NCBI RefSeq assembly: GCF_000321225.1
Contig: NW_004450465.1
Location: 2,433,294-2,497,293, forward strand
Length of the DNA: 64,000 nt
Direction: 5' to 3'
DNA from: Odobenus rosmarus divergens
Lineage: Eukaryota > Chordata > Mammalia > Carnivora > Odobenidae
Below, one piece after another: positions 1 through 11,065 of the stretch. Under the pieces are notes generated by a model. That model saw only the letters and a program-made list of their open reading frames with translations. It did not search any database and had not been told where the DNA came from. Positions within the stretch are counted from its first letter, which is position 1. Each line of letters begins with the position of its first letter. The position numbers and the translations under genes were made by a program.

Positions 1-75
1 GGTAAAGAAGAAGCCTGTGCCAAATCCTTAGTGAATACAGGGATATGGAAGATTGGTGTCAAAAGTTTTGAGGAC

Positions 76-256
76 TCTGAGAAACAAACTGAGGGTGTTA
101 GAGGCAAGGGGGGTGGGGGATGGGTTAGCCTGGTGATGGGTATTAAGGAGGGCACGTTCTGAATGGAGCACTGGGTGTTATACGAAAACAATGAAGTGTG
201 GATCACTACATCAAAAACTAATGATGTATTGTATGGTGACATAACATAAAAAAAAA
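76..256 (+). mobile_element. Truncated carnivore LINE-1, 3' end only
   Basis: About 180 bp matching the 3'UTR of young carnivore L1s, including the G-rich tract and the block ending in CTAATGATGTA, followed by a poly(A) tail. It is flanked by a 15-bp target-site duplication AAAAGTTTTGAGGAC at 61-75 and 256-270 (the poly(A) runs into the second copy). This is a classic 5'-truncated retrotransposition event. Confidence 0.9.
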
Positions 257-322
257 AAAGTTTTGAGGACACAAAACAATGACCTTAGGGGAAGAACTTT
301 GACATGTGTATTTTAGCAATTA

Positions 323-647
323 TAGTTGATCCCTAAACAACACAGGTTTGAACTGCATGGGTCCACTTCTATGCCAAATTTTTTTTTGATACAGTATAAT
401 TCTGTAAAAGTATTTTCCTTATGATTTTCTTAGTAACACTTTTTCTCTAGCTTACTTCATTGTAAGAGTACAGTATATATGTAATATACAAAATATGTAT
501 TAGTCGACTTTATGTTACTTTTAAGGCTTCCTGGTCAACATCAGGCTATCAGTAAATTTGGGAGGAGTCAAGAGTTATACACGGATTTTTGACTGTGTGT
601 GGGGGGGGTGAATGCCCCTAGTCTCCATGTTGTTTAAGCATCAACTG
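323..647 (+). mobile_element. Tigger-type (Tc1/mariner) DNA transposon remnant
   Basis: Starts with a diverged form of the terminal repeat CAGTTGACCCTTGAACAAC and ends with its inverted complement (TCAACTG at 641-647). TA dinucleotides flank both ends (321-322 and 648-649), as expected for this superfamily. A second copy lies at 7907-8238 in the same orientation. It is nonautonomous and has no transposase ORF. Confidence 0.8.
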
Positions 648-1657
648 TACTTGGAAGGAGCATTAGCAAACTAGGAGAAAGGAGAGTCTACTTTTTAGTG
701 CTAAGGCTCCTTCATTGAATGAAAATGAGGGAAGAGAAACTCACAGCTTTCTACCATAGATGTTAACAGTTGTCAGGGTAATAAGAAGGGAGGATCTGTT
801 TATAACTGAGGATGAAGTCTTAATTTAAGGGAAGAGAGCACCAGGTAGACTACCTCCCCTAGAAGAAAAGAGTCAGGAAATAGAGAGGTCTGCTTTTTTT
901 GTGATGGTTTAGGATAAATGGAAGTCATGCATAATGAGATAATCTGGTATAAAGTTGCCTTAATTTTGATAAGAGGCAGAGAGACCCCAGGTACAGGCTG
1001 GAGGACTAATAATGCTTTTTCAGGATTATAAAAAAATTTAAAAAAAAGAAGATTTTTTTTTAAGGAAAGACTAGCAGTTGAACTCATCTTGGCTAGGGAG
1101 GGGTGGTCAGGGTCAAATCTACAGCTATTCTCTTTCTCATAGTCTTTGTGAAATACTGAAACCAATGCAAAGAACCATTATATAATCACTACACAAAGAA
1201 TGTTACAACCTAAGAACTGGCAAGTCTCCTTTTCAACGTTAAGCAGCAATTTTTAAGTTGCAGGTTATGGCCCATAAGCATGTTGTGAAATCGGTTTTGT
1301 GGGTCTTGACTAGCAGTTGTTTTAAAATGAAAGTGAAAATGTCAGTTTTTTGCTTGTAGTATAGGGATTGTTAATATGTGCCTGTATGTGTGCATTAGGT
1401 CACAACATGCATCTTATTTCTTAGGGCAAAATCACAAAAGTTTTAAAGTCTTTTATGTTTTATGGTTGCCAGTCCTTTCAAAATAGTTGAGTCAATTCAA
1501 ATTGAAAAGGTCCTTCTAGGTTAATCAAATTCAATGTGTGGACTCTTCCTACTGTTTAAGCTATAGGTTCGATTAAAGATAAAGAATAATTTGAATAAAA
1601 CATTTAAAATTAAATTGATTTTACTCATTATAAGTTGATAGGATAGTGACTACCTTG

Positions 1658-1840
1658 GGTTTTTAAAAAAGATTTTATTTATTTATTTGAGAGAGAGAGA
1701 GAGCACAGAAGGAAAAGGAGAGGGACAAGCAGACTTCCTGCTGAGCAGGGAGCCTGACTCAGGGCTTAATCCCAGGACCCTGGGATCGTGACCTGAGCAG
1801 AAGGCAGATGCTTAACCGACTGAGTCACCCAGGTGCCCCA
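1658..1840 (-). mobile_element. SINEC (Can-SINE)
   Basis: Minus-strand tRNA-Lys-derived SINE: T-tract, GA-rich region, then the head CACCCAGGTGCCCC at the right end. The near-perfect 17-bp target-site duplication GGATAGTGACTACCTTG occurs at 1641-1657 and 1841-1857 with one mismatch. Confidence 0.95.
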
Positions 1841-2027
1841 GGATAGTGACTATCTTGTATCAGAGAGCTTAATTATCTATGCCTATAATTCTGATATAAA
1901 AGTTGCTTTTTCATTTCTGAAGTCCCATTACAATAAAATCTTGGATTACTTAAATTACTCTTCTATTTTTGATGTAAATCTTTCTAATAAAGCACTGTAT
2001 CCATCTCTTTTAATAAGACAACTTCTT

Positions 2028-2252
2028 GGGGCATCTGGATGGCTCAGTTGGTTAAGTGCTGGTTTGACTCAGGTCGTGATCTCACGGGGTCCTGATACTG
2101 AGCCCCGCATTGGGCTCTGTGCTCAGCGGGGAGTCGGCCTGAAGATTCTCTCCCTCTGCTCCTTCCCTCATACTCTCTCTCTCATATAAATAAATCTTTT
2201 TAAAAAATCCACAAAAACCCATCCCCTAACCCATCCCCCAAGAAAAACAATG
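2028..2252 (+). mobile_element. SINEC (Can-SINE)
   Basis: Plus-strand copy with a diverged head, CT-rich stretch, AAATAAATCTTTT and an irregular A/C-rich tail. The target-site duplication AGACAACTTCTTG is at 2015-2027 and 2253-2265. It lies 190 bp from the oppositely oriented SINE at 1658. Confidence 0.93.
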
Positions 2253-3041
2253 AGACAACTTCTTGACTCATGATCATTATTGAAAAGATCACTGCTTTAC
2301 ACAGCAATGCCTTCAGGAGTTGACTGCTATGCATAAAGTGTTTGAGATGATATGAAATGATTCAGGCTTTGTTTCTGAGTTCTGTAGGCCTGCTTATAGT
2401 TTACTGAAATGTATACACTCAGGATCAGCTAATTTGTGTAGAATATATAACACACAGCAAAAGGGGTTAAAATCCTTTAACCCTTTTATACTATTCATGG
2501 AAATTTATTCCAAGAAAATTTACACAACAAAAAAGTTCTATAAAGATGTTTAGATCAGTTTTATCTATTTTAATATCTTTTCCCAGCTGAAAATTCTTTT
2601 CTAAATCCTGAAAGCAGTTCTTAGTTGTTCTATATTGGTAATTATAGAGAAGTTTATCCACAAAGTGAAAAGATAAGATTTAATAATTGACATGTGACAA
2701 GTATATTTTAAAAGCAATTTAAGTCTGTACATACTTGTTATATATTTATATTTTATATATTAACATACTAATAATATATATAACCCCACTAAATGAAGTA
2801 CTCTCAGATATTAAATATCCTGCTTAAAATATTATATTTGGCAAATTTCATACTACATTCATAAATACTGGAAAAGAACTAGAAAACTACTTCAAAACTC
2901 ATTCTAGATGAATCCTTTTATATACACACATAGATACTCAAATAGCAGTGGAAAATCCAAATTTTAGGTCTCATTTGCTACAGAATAAATAATCTAGTTA
3001 TCAGATTCACCTACATTAAAATTTCAATTTTATATCTATAG

Positions 3042-3453
3042 TAGGCTTAGCAAACTATAGCCTGTGGGGTCAAATTTGCCTACCACGTTTCTGTATATAC
3101 TTTTTTTTTTTTATATTTTTAAGATTTTATTTATTTATTTGACAGAGAGAGACACAATGAGAGAGGGAACACAAGCAGGGGGAGTGGAGAGGGAGAAGCA
3201 GGCTTCCCGCGGAGCAGGGAGCGCGATGCGGGGCTCGATCCCAGGACGCTGGGATGATGACCTGAGCCGGAGGCAGACGCTTAACGACTGAGCCACCCAG
3301 GCACCCCTGTATATAACGTTTTATTAGAATACATCGACACACCATTATTTACGTGGTGTCTATGGTTGCTTTTGTATTATGTTAAAGATAAGTGGCCCAC
3401 AAAGCCTAAAATATTTACAATCTGGGCCTTTAGAGAAAGTCTGCTGACCCCTG
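3042..3453 (+). mobile_element. hAT-type (Charlie-like) MITE, split by a SINE
   Basis: Inverted termini resembling CAGGGGTCAGCAAACT are present at both ends (3042 onward, and ending GCTGACCCCTG at 3453). They are flanked by an 8-bp near-duplication ATCTATAG/ATCTATAT at 3034-3041 and 3454-3461. An 8-bp duplication is typical of hAT elements. The SINE at 3101-3307 inserted later. A degraded copy in the opposite orientation is near 25834. Confidence 0.78.
3101..3307 (-). mobile_element. SINEC inserted in hAT element
   Basis: Full-length minus-strand SINE with T-tract at the left and GCCACCCAGGCACCCC at the right. The short target-site duplication CTGTATATA is at about 3091-3099 and 3308-3316. 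Confidence 0.93.
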
Positions 3454-4390
3454 ATCTATATCGTCCTACTTTAATTCAAATTGGAACAAAGTATCCACCT
3501 TGCCAGTGCAGTTACTACAGTTATATTCTGTACATTTTAGGTCACTGAAAATTGGTTTATTTAATGAAGACAAATACCAAGGATTTGGTTTGTAGCAACT
3601 GAAAAAACACTATTACGAATGAAGCAGACAGAAAAAAAGATTCTAAGAAAAATATGGTTTTAAGCACCACAGTTTTGATATTGACATTGGTACTATAAAG
3701 ATTTCATCAATGTGTACCTATTATATTACTATGAAGAAGAACTATAAGAAGAAACAGGGATCAAATAATCCTTTCCTTGATAAGTATATACAGAGAGGAA
3801 AAATAAATAGTGGAAGCACAACCTAACTTTGTATCTTAATGAACTAGAAAAAGAAAACAAACTAAGCCCAAATTTAATAGGAGATACTAAATACTGAAGC
3901 AGTAATAAATGAAATAGACTAAAAATAGAAAAGATCAATGAAACTAAGAGCTGAATTTTTGAAAAGATAAACAAAACAGACAAAACTTTAGCTACACACT
4001 TACCAAGAAAAAAAGGAAGAGGACTCAAATAACATTATAAACAAAAGAAGAGACATCAAAATGGATAACACACAAAGGATCCTAAAATATATATATATTT
4101 ATATTCCTAGAAACATATAACCTGCCAAGATTGACTCATGAAGAAACAGAAAATCTGAAGAGATGGATTATTAGGAGACTGGATTAGCAATCAAAATCTT
4201 TCCAACAAAGAAAAGTCCAGGACCAGACAACTTCTCTGGTGAATTCTAACAAAAAAGAATTAATACGAATTCTTTTCAAACACTTCCAAAAACAGAAGAG
4301 GAAGGAAAGGAGAGAACACATCCAAAGCCAGCATTACCCTGATACCAAAACCAGAAAAGGACACTACAAGAAACGAAAATTATAGGCCAA

Positions 4391-4517
4391 GGGACGCCTG
4401 GGTGGCTCAGCTGGTTAAGCTTCTGGCTCTTGATCTCAGATCAGGTCTTGATCTCAGGGTTGTGAATTCAAGCCCCGCACTGGGCTCCACACTGGGCATG
4501 GAGCCTACGTTAAAAAA
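4391..4517 (+). mobile_element. SINEC nested in L1M
   Basis: Short plus-strand copy with head GGGACGCCTGGGTGGCTCAG, missing part of the CT-rich right end and finishing in an A tract. The target-site duplication TTATAGGCCAA/TTACAGGCCAA flanks it at about 4379-4390 and 4521-4531, so it inserted after the host L1. Confidence 0.92.
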
Positions 4518-5029
4518 AAATTACAGGCCAATACTCTTGTACTCATGATAAATATAGGTTCAAAGTCCTCAACTAAATAATAGCAAACAGAATTTAATAA
4601 CACATTAAAAGAATCAGGATTATATACCACAATCAAGTGGGATTAATCGCAGAATGGTACAAAATCCGCCAATCAATGTGATATACATTCACAAAATGAA
4701 TGATAAAAATCATATGATCATCTTAATAGATATAGAAAAGCATTTTAGAAAATTCAACATTCATTCATGTTAAAAAAAAAAAAAACCCAAAAAACTCAAC
4801 AAACTATGTACAGAGGAAATGTACCTTAACATACTAAAGGCCACACATGACAAACCTACAGCTATTATCATACTCAATGGTGAAAAGCTTTCCAAGATGA
4901 GGAACAAGATAAAGATGCCCAATCTTGCCACTTTTATTCAACCTAGTACTGGAAGTCTTAGCCAGAGCAGAGCAATTAGGCAAGAAAATAAATAAATAAA
5001 TACAAATAAATTAAATAAATAAATGGCAT

Positions 5030-6162
5030 CCAAACCAGAAAGGAAAGAGTAAATTGTCTCTATTGGCAGATTACATGATATTATATACAGAAAACCCCAA
5101 AGACTCCACCAAAAAACCTGTTAGAACTAATAAACAAATAAGGTTTCAGGATACAAAATCAATATACAAAAATCAGCTGCATTTTGATACACTAACAACA
5201 AACTATCAGAAAGAGAAATTAAGAAAACAGTCCATTTATAATTGCATACAAAAAAATAAAATATCAAGGAATAAATTCCCCATGGAGGTGAAAGATCCAT
5301 ACACTGAAAACTAGAAAACACTGATGAAAGGAACTGAAGAGACAAATAAATGCTAACAAATTTCTACGCTCGTGGATTAGAAGAATTAATGCTATAAAAA
5401 TGTCCATACTACCCAAAGCCATCTACACATTCAATGCAATCCCTATCAAAATTCCAGTATTTATTTATAGAAAAAGAACAACAACCCTAAAGTTTGTACA
5501 GAACCATGAAATAGTCAAATAGGCAAAGCAATCTTAAGAAAGAAGAACAAACCTTGGGGCACCATGCTTCCTGATCTTAAACTATGTTGTAAAGCTATAG
5601 TAATCAAAACAGTATAATATTGGCATCAAAACAGACACATATATCAATGGAACAGAGAGCCCAGAAATAAATTCATGCATATATGGTCAATTAACTTACA
5701 AAAAAGTAGCCAAGAATATTCAGTGAAGAAAGGATAGTCATTTTAATAAATGGTGCTGGAAAAACTGGACAGCTACACACAAAAGAATGAAACTGGACCA
5801 CTATCTCACATTATACATAAAAACCAACTCAAAATGAATTAAAGATTTGAACATATGACCTGAAACCACAAAACTCCTAGAAGAAAACATAGGTGGTAAG
5901 CTTCTGGACACTGGTCTTTGCAATGACTTTTTTTGGATTTGATACCAAAGCAAAGGTGACAAAAGCAAAAATAAACAAGTGGTACATCACACTAAAAAGC
6001 TTCTACACAGCAAAGGAAACCATCAACAAAATGAAAAGGCAACCTGTTGAATGGGAGAAAATATGTGCAAATCATATATCTGATCAGAGGTTAATATCTA
6101 AAATCTATAAAGAACTTACAACTCAACAGCAAAACAAAACAATCCAATTAAAAAATGAGTAG
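5030..6162 (+). pseudogene. L1 ORF2 (reverse transcriptase) remnant
   Basis: Two longer open stretches, 5054-5314 and 5893-6162, translate to pieces of LINE-1 ORF2 protein. The first covers the reverse transcriptase active-site region. The usual F-A-D-D is read here as L-A-D-Y (Ala codon near 5066), so the second catalytic aspartate is lost. The second stretch is the C-terminal part of ORF2. Frameshifts and stops separate them. The copy cannot encode an active enzyme. Confidence 0.8.
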
Positions 6163-7130
6163 AGATCCGAATAGACATTTTTCAAAGAAGACATACAGAT
6201 GGTCAACAAGTATATGAAAAGGTGCTCAACATCACTAATCATCAAGATAATGCAAATCAAAACCATAAGGAGCTACACCTGTTAGAATGGCAAAAAGACA
6301 ATAAATAACAAGTGCTGGTGAGAATGTGGAGAAAATGTAACCTTGTGCACTGCTGGCGGGAATATAAATTGGTGCAGCCACTATGAAAAACAGTAGGGAG
6401 GTTCCACAAAAAACTGAAAACAGAACTACCATATGATCCAGCAATACCCACTTCTGGGTATATATCCAAAGGAAATGAAATCACTGTCTCAAAGAGATAT
6501 CGCCAAAGCCTGCCCCGACCCATGATCAATGAAGCATTATTTACAATAGCCAAGCCATGGAAACAACCTAAGTTGTTTAGTTTATTGACAAATGAATAAA
6601 GAAAATGGGTATATATGCATGCACACACAATGGAATATTATTTACCCAGAAAAAGGAGGAGATCATATCATTTGCAACTACAAGGATGTACCATGAGGGC
6701 ATTATGCTAAGAGAAGTCAGACGGTGAAAGACAAATACTGTATGGTCTCACTTATCTGTGGAACCTAAAAAAACAACTCAGAAACAGAGAACAGACTGGT
6801 GGTTGCCAGAGACAGGAGTGGGAGGTGACTGGTGGGTGAAATGGGTACAGGTGGTCAAAAGGTAAAAACTTCCAGTTACAAGATAAATAATTTATGGGGA
6901 TGTAATGTACACGAAGGTGACTATAGGTAACAATACTATATTGGATATTTGAAAGTTGCTAAGATAGAAAAGTTTTCATCACAAGGAAAAAAACAGAACT
7001 ATGTGAGGTAATGAAAGCTAACTAACTTTACCGTAATAATCATTTCACGATATATACATATATCAAATCATTATTTTGTACACTTTAATAAAATGTTATA
7101 TGTTAAATATATTTCAAAAAATAAAGAAAT

Positions 7131-7310
7131 GGGGACGCCTGGGTGGCTTGGTTAAGTGTCTGCCTTCGACTCAGGTCATGATCCCAGGGTCCTGGGATCG
7201 AGTCCCACAACAGGCTCCTTGCTCAGCAGGGAGCCTGCTTCTCCCTCTGCCTGCAGCTCCCCGTTTGTGTTCTCTCTCTCTGATAAATAAATAAAATCTT
7301 AAAAAAATAA
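7131..7310 (+). mobile_element. SINEC in the tail of the L1M
   Basis: Plus-strand copy with head GGGGACGCCTGGGTGGC, AAATAAATAAAATCTT and an A-rich tail. The A-rich flank AAATAAAGAAATGG recurs as AAATAAAAAAATGG after the tail. It inserted at the poly(A) of the older L1. Confidence 0.92.
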
Positions 7311-7906
7311 AAAATAAAAAAATGGTGGTAGCAATGTCTCCAAATATACTCTGACTAAAAAGTATATATACATAAAACAATTTATTTTCAAAAATTACTC
7401 TCTTCATTAGATAAATTCAATTAAAAATGGCATGACTGCATTTCTTCACGTAAAAAAATTGGACAGATTTTGGCTCTTTCTATAAGATTGATTTGGTCCT
7501 CATAACTGAATAAGGTAGGAAGAAAACTGGTTTCTCCATTTTAAAAGTGAATGAACCAAGGCTCTGAAAGGCTACGATTTATTCAAGATTCTGATACCAG
7601 TGCTCTTTGTACTATCATTTATAATGAACTTACTGGAGAATTTTCAATTTTCAACATCAGAAGCCAGAGAAGGCTAATTTTTTGTGTGTAGAGGAGGGGA
7701 TCCGGATTTAAAATTCCACATTATATTGTATTATATCATAGATAGTGTGTTATATACTGTTACTCTATTATTCTAATACAGTGAATTCTCTTATTCTAAA
7801 AAAGTTACTGAAACCTCTATAAGAGGATGATAATAGCTATTAAGATAATGAATACCTACTTGATATTATACTATACTAAATTATACTACATATTATATTA
7901 TACATA

Positions 7907-8238
7907 CAGTTGACCTTGAATAACATGGGTATGACCTACACAGGTCCACTTATACAGATTTTTTCCAATAAATACAGTATGACACTATAAATGTATTTTC
8001 TCTTCCTTATGATTTTAATAATGTTTTCTTTTCTCTAGCTTACTTTATTGTAAGAGTACAATATATAATACATACAAATACAAAATATGTGTTAATCAAT
8101 TGTTTACGTTATCAGTAAGGCTTCTGGTCAATAGTAGGTCACTGGTAGTTAAGTTTTTGCAGAGTCAAGAGTTATATGTGGATTTTCAAGTGTGTGGGGC
8201 CAGTGACCCTACCCTCCATGTTGTCAGAAGGTCAACTG
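7907..8238 (+). mobile_element. Tigger-type DNA transposon, second copy
   Basis: Starts CAGTTGACC and ends GGTCAACTG, with TA on each side (7905-7906 and 8239-8240). It is internally similar along its whole length to the copy at 323-647. It is nonautonomous. Confidence 0.85.
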
Positions 8239-8410
8239 TACATGAAACTATATAGTAATATTAGCTTATTACTACAATATTATGTTAACGATTTATGACG
8301 ATTATAACGATTTAATATTATATATGATCTATCAAGTAGACATCCATTATCTTAGCACAGGTATCAGGCCCTTACAAAGGAGGATTTCAGTAACTTTTTT
8401 TAGAGTAAGA

Positions 8411-8461
8411 AGGAATTCAGTATGTTAGAGTAATTCAGTATGTTAGAGGAATTCAGTATGT
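8411..8461. repeat. Short tandem repeat, about 19-bp unit
   Basis: The core AATTCAGTATGTTAGAG is repeated 2.6 times in direct orientation with 1-2 base spacers. No known element is recognised. Confidence 0.8.
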
Positions 8462-9690
8462 TTCTTCATAAATAGGAGGTTCTTCCACATTATTTATTTA
8501 CCTTATTTACCCCTCAACCATACGCTTAGTTTTAACATACAGGAAAACCTTATAGAAGCTATGTCCTTGGGCTGGCTTGAGAAATGGAATGAGAAGGAGC
8601 AAAAATACCATTAGTAAATTTTAATACATTTACTTCTTATTAAAAAAATTTTACTTAATCTCTTTAAATCAGTATCAACTATCTATTAAGCAAAATGTGA
8701 ACCAAAAATTTTCTACGAACAGAAATCATGGACAAGTTTTCAAAATACTGCTGTAAAAATTACACCCAACAATAGTTAGGTATATATTATGCCAACTTCT
8801 GTAATAAATATTCTCCAAATGTTTCCTAAAGATACCAATGATAGTAAGGTCTTTGCAGAAACTGAAAATTTGAGTTTTTTGAAAAGCATTTTATAAAACT
8901 GTTCAAATGAACCAAAATAAATTTCCACTGCAGCACTATTAAAGATTTTGAATATTACAATCATATCCACTTTACTAAGAATTCCTCAACTTAGAAATCA
9001 ACTATGTCAAAAATTCACTCAGAAACAGTATTTTCTCTCAAACTTACAGAAGCCTAGAATCCTAAACACAATCCAACTAGATTGTTTGGTGCCACATAAT
9101 AGGCAACCAGTTAATGTACTTTCGTGATCAACATTGAGTAGTGTAACTGGTATAGTAATAACTGAGGGGAAATAACTGTCCCAAATGTGACTGTAACTAC
9201 TACCTAATCAAATGAACACTACAATTTAAACACGATTGACTATTTGAGCTGGTACATTAGTACACATACCCAGTGAAAACCATTTTCAGTAACTGTTTAA
9301 CTGTTTAAAGGCCATGATCTCAAATACGGATGGTATGGGATATTTCTTAGAAGTATTGAATCCAAGTGATGTAAAACAATAAACTAGTTGGAAGGAAATA
9401 GGTGAAGAAAAACAAAAAAATTATTTCCTTGGATATAAAGGTAAAATATTGTGAGACACTCTGGAATTGTAAATAACCCAAATCAAATTGTTCATGTTTG
9501 TAATTACTAAGCTGTTAACAACACATAACATGCCAGTCTTAAACACCTCATAAACTTTATATTATTTTAATTGGAGACATATTATACATTAAGGTGTATT
9601 AGGATAATATTCTGAATAAAAATAATTCAATAAATATATTATTTTTGGCATTTAATATACTGACTGAAGTATATTATAATAGAAATTTTA

Positions 9691-9878
9691 TTTATTTTTA
9701 TTTTTTTAAAGACTTTTATTTGACAGAGAGAGACACAGCGAGAGAGGGAACACAGCAAGAGAGGGAGAAGCAGGCTTCCCACCGAGCAGGGAGCCCGACG
9801 TGGGGCTTGATCCCAGGACTCTGGGACCATGACCTGAGCTGAAGGCAGACGCCCAACGACTGAGCCACCCAGGCACCG
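9691..9878 (-). mobile_element. SINEC (Can-SINE)
   Basis: Minus-strand copy ending CCACCCAGGCACCG. The flanking duplication TATAATAGAAATTTTA at 9675-9690 matches the diverged TATAACAGAAGAAATTTTA from 9880. It is the last SINE before a 12.4-kb SINE-free stretch. Confidence 0.92.
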
Positions 9879-10999
9879 CTATAACAGAAGAAATTTTAAA
9901 AATTTAAAAGGTTTTACAAAGATTATGTTGGTTCTCCATATCCATCCCCTGCTTGAAAAGGAAAAAACAAGGATGGTAAGAAGACAAAAGATGACAGAAG
10001 CAGGATGAGAACAGAAGTGATACTGATCCAATCTATAACAGCAAAATAAAGGGAAAGGGTAATTAAACAGACATAAGTAAGAGTAAATCTCCTTGGGACC
10101 TAACAAAAAGTACGTAGTTGACAGGGTGAAAGAGTTATTACAAAGTTTAGGGAACAGAAAGTTGAAAATTGTGTAGCTCTTGAGCTAGGGTTTATTGGTG
10201 GGAACATAAAAGATGAATACACAATTTTAATCTGCACACAAAGCCTCTTCTGAAACATGGTGTCAATACAGTCATTCAACAGCTATTTAATATGCTCTAA
10301 TTATGTACTAGGTATTATGCTACTAGATACATACGCATGTCCCCACATAAATCAAATAAAATTTAACTATGTCACTTTTACATTTAATATGTTCACACAA
10401 ATGACAAAAATAAGTAATATATATTAAGAGTCATAAATCTATATCCCTACCATTCCAAATTCATCAGCTTAAAGCATACTCAAGGAATTTTAAGTGACCC
10501 TAAAGAATGAATATGTTAAATATGGACATAAGGTAAAATATTTAAAAAGATGGAATTTCATGGCTCTTCCAAGGAAGGAAAACCTACCAAGAATTTTGGC
10601 CTGAGAAACCAACCACTAAAGTATCTCAATAATAGTCAATCTAATTCCTTTACTCAGAAAAACACCACCAACATGTCAGAATATGTGATTCTGTGACTCT
10701 CCAAAAGAAAATCCCAAGTAATGTGTACTATACAAAGGGCCAATAATCCACAACTGTGCTTCCCATGCTTGTAATTTAAAAAAATTCACTATTATGTAAC
10801 TCTGCTATTGCTAACTTAGTAGCAGAGATCTAAAACAAAACCAAAATTAGTACATTAAAAAAGAACAGATATGAATTCTAAGGAATAAATAAACCTAAAT
10901 GGTATCTACATGGGGTCTTGAAGTGAGTCTAAGCATTAAAATAATATTTTTTGATGAAAAGGTCCACTTAATTATAATTGCAGATCTCGTAATACATCT

Positions 11000-11065
11000 G
11001 TGTATATATATATACGTACCTGCACACGTACACACACGTGCGCACGCACACACCACACGCCCCCT
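11000..11065. repeat. Alternating purine-pyrimidine tract
   Basis: Runs of TGTGTATATA, TACGTAC, CACACGTACAC and GTGCGCACGCACAC follow one another. This is compound low-complexity sequence with some CpG, not a clean microsatellite. Confidence 0.7.

Larger units (their letters stand above)
3815..7130 (+). mobile_element. 5'-truncated L1M/L1MA LINE
   Basis: About 3.3 kb of LINE-1 on the plus strand: the second half of ORF2, then a 3'UTR of L1MA type with the blocks TGACTATAG and TTTGAAAGTTGCTAAGA, and an A-rich end near 7125. It is interrupted by a SINE at 4391-4517, and another SINE sits in its A-rich tail at 7131. Many stops and indels show an old, dead copy. The exact 5' breakpoint is uncertain; similarity is clear from about 3815. 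Confidence 0.85.

Noticed and set aside
800..1165. 121-codon minus-strand ORF
   Set aside because: No recognisable protein, no splice or promoter context, and AT-rich intronic sequence.
3064..3345. ORFs in SINE bodies (also near 7076, 26756, 45569, 46453, 47357 and 61810)
   Set aside because: They translate the SINEC consensus in various frames (recurring GSWDRAPH-type strings) and are not genes.
5054..6162. Possible genes at 5054-5314 and 5893-6162
   Set aside because: They are fragments of L1 ORF2 with a lost catalytic residue, separated by stops, so annotated as a dead LINE remnant.
6257..6628. 123-codon minus-strand ORF
   Set aside because: Lies antisense inside the L1M 3' region and has no coding support.
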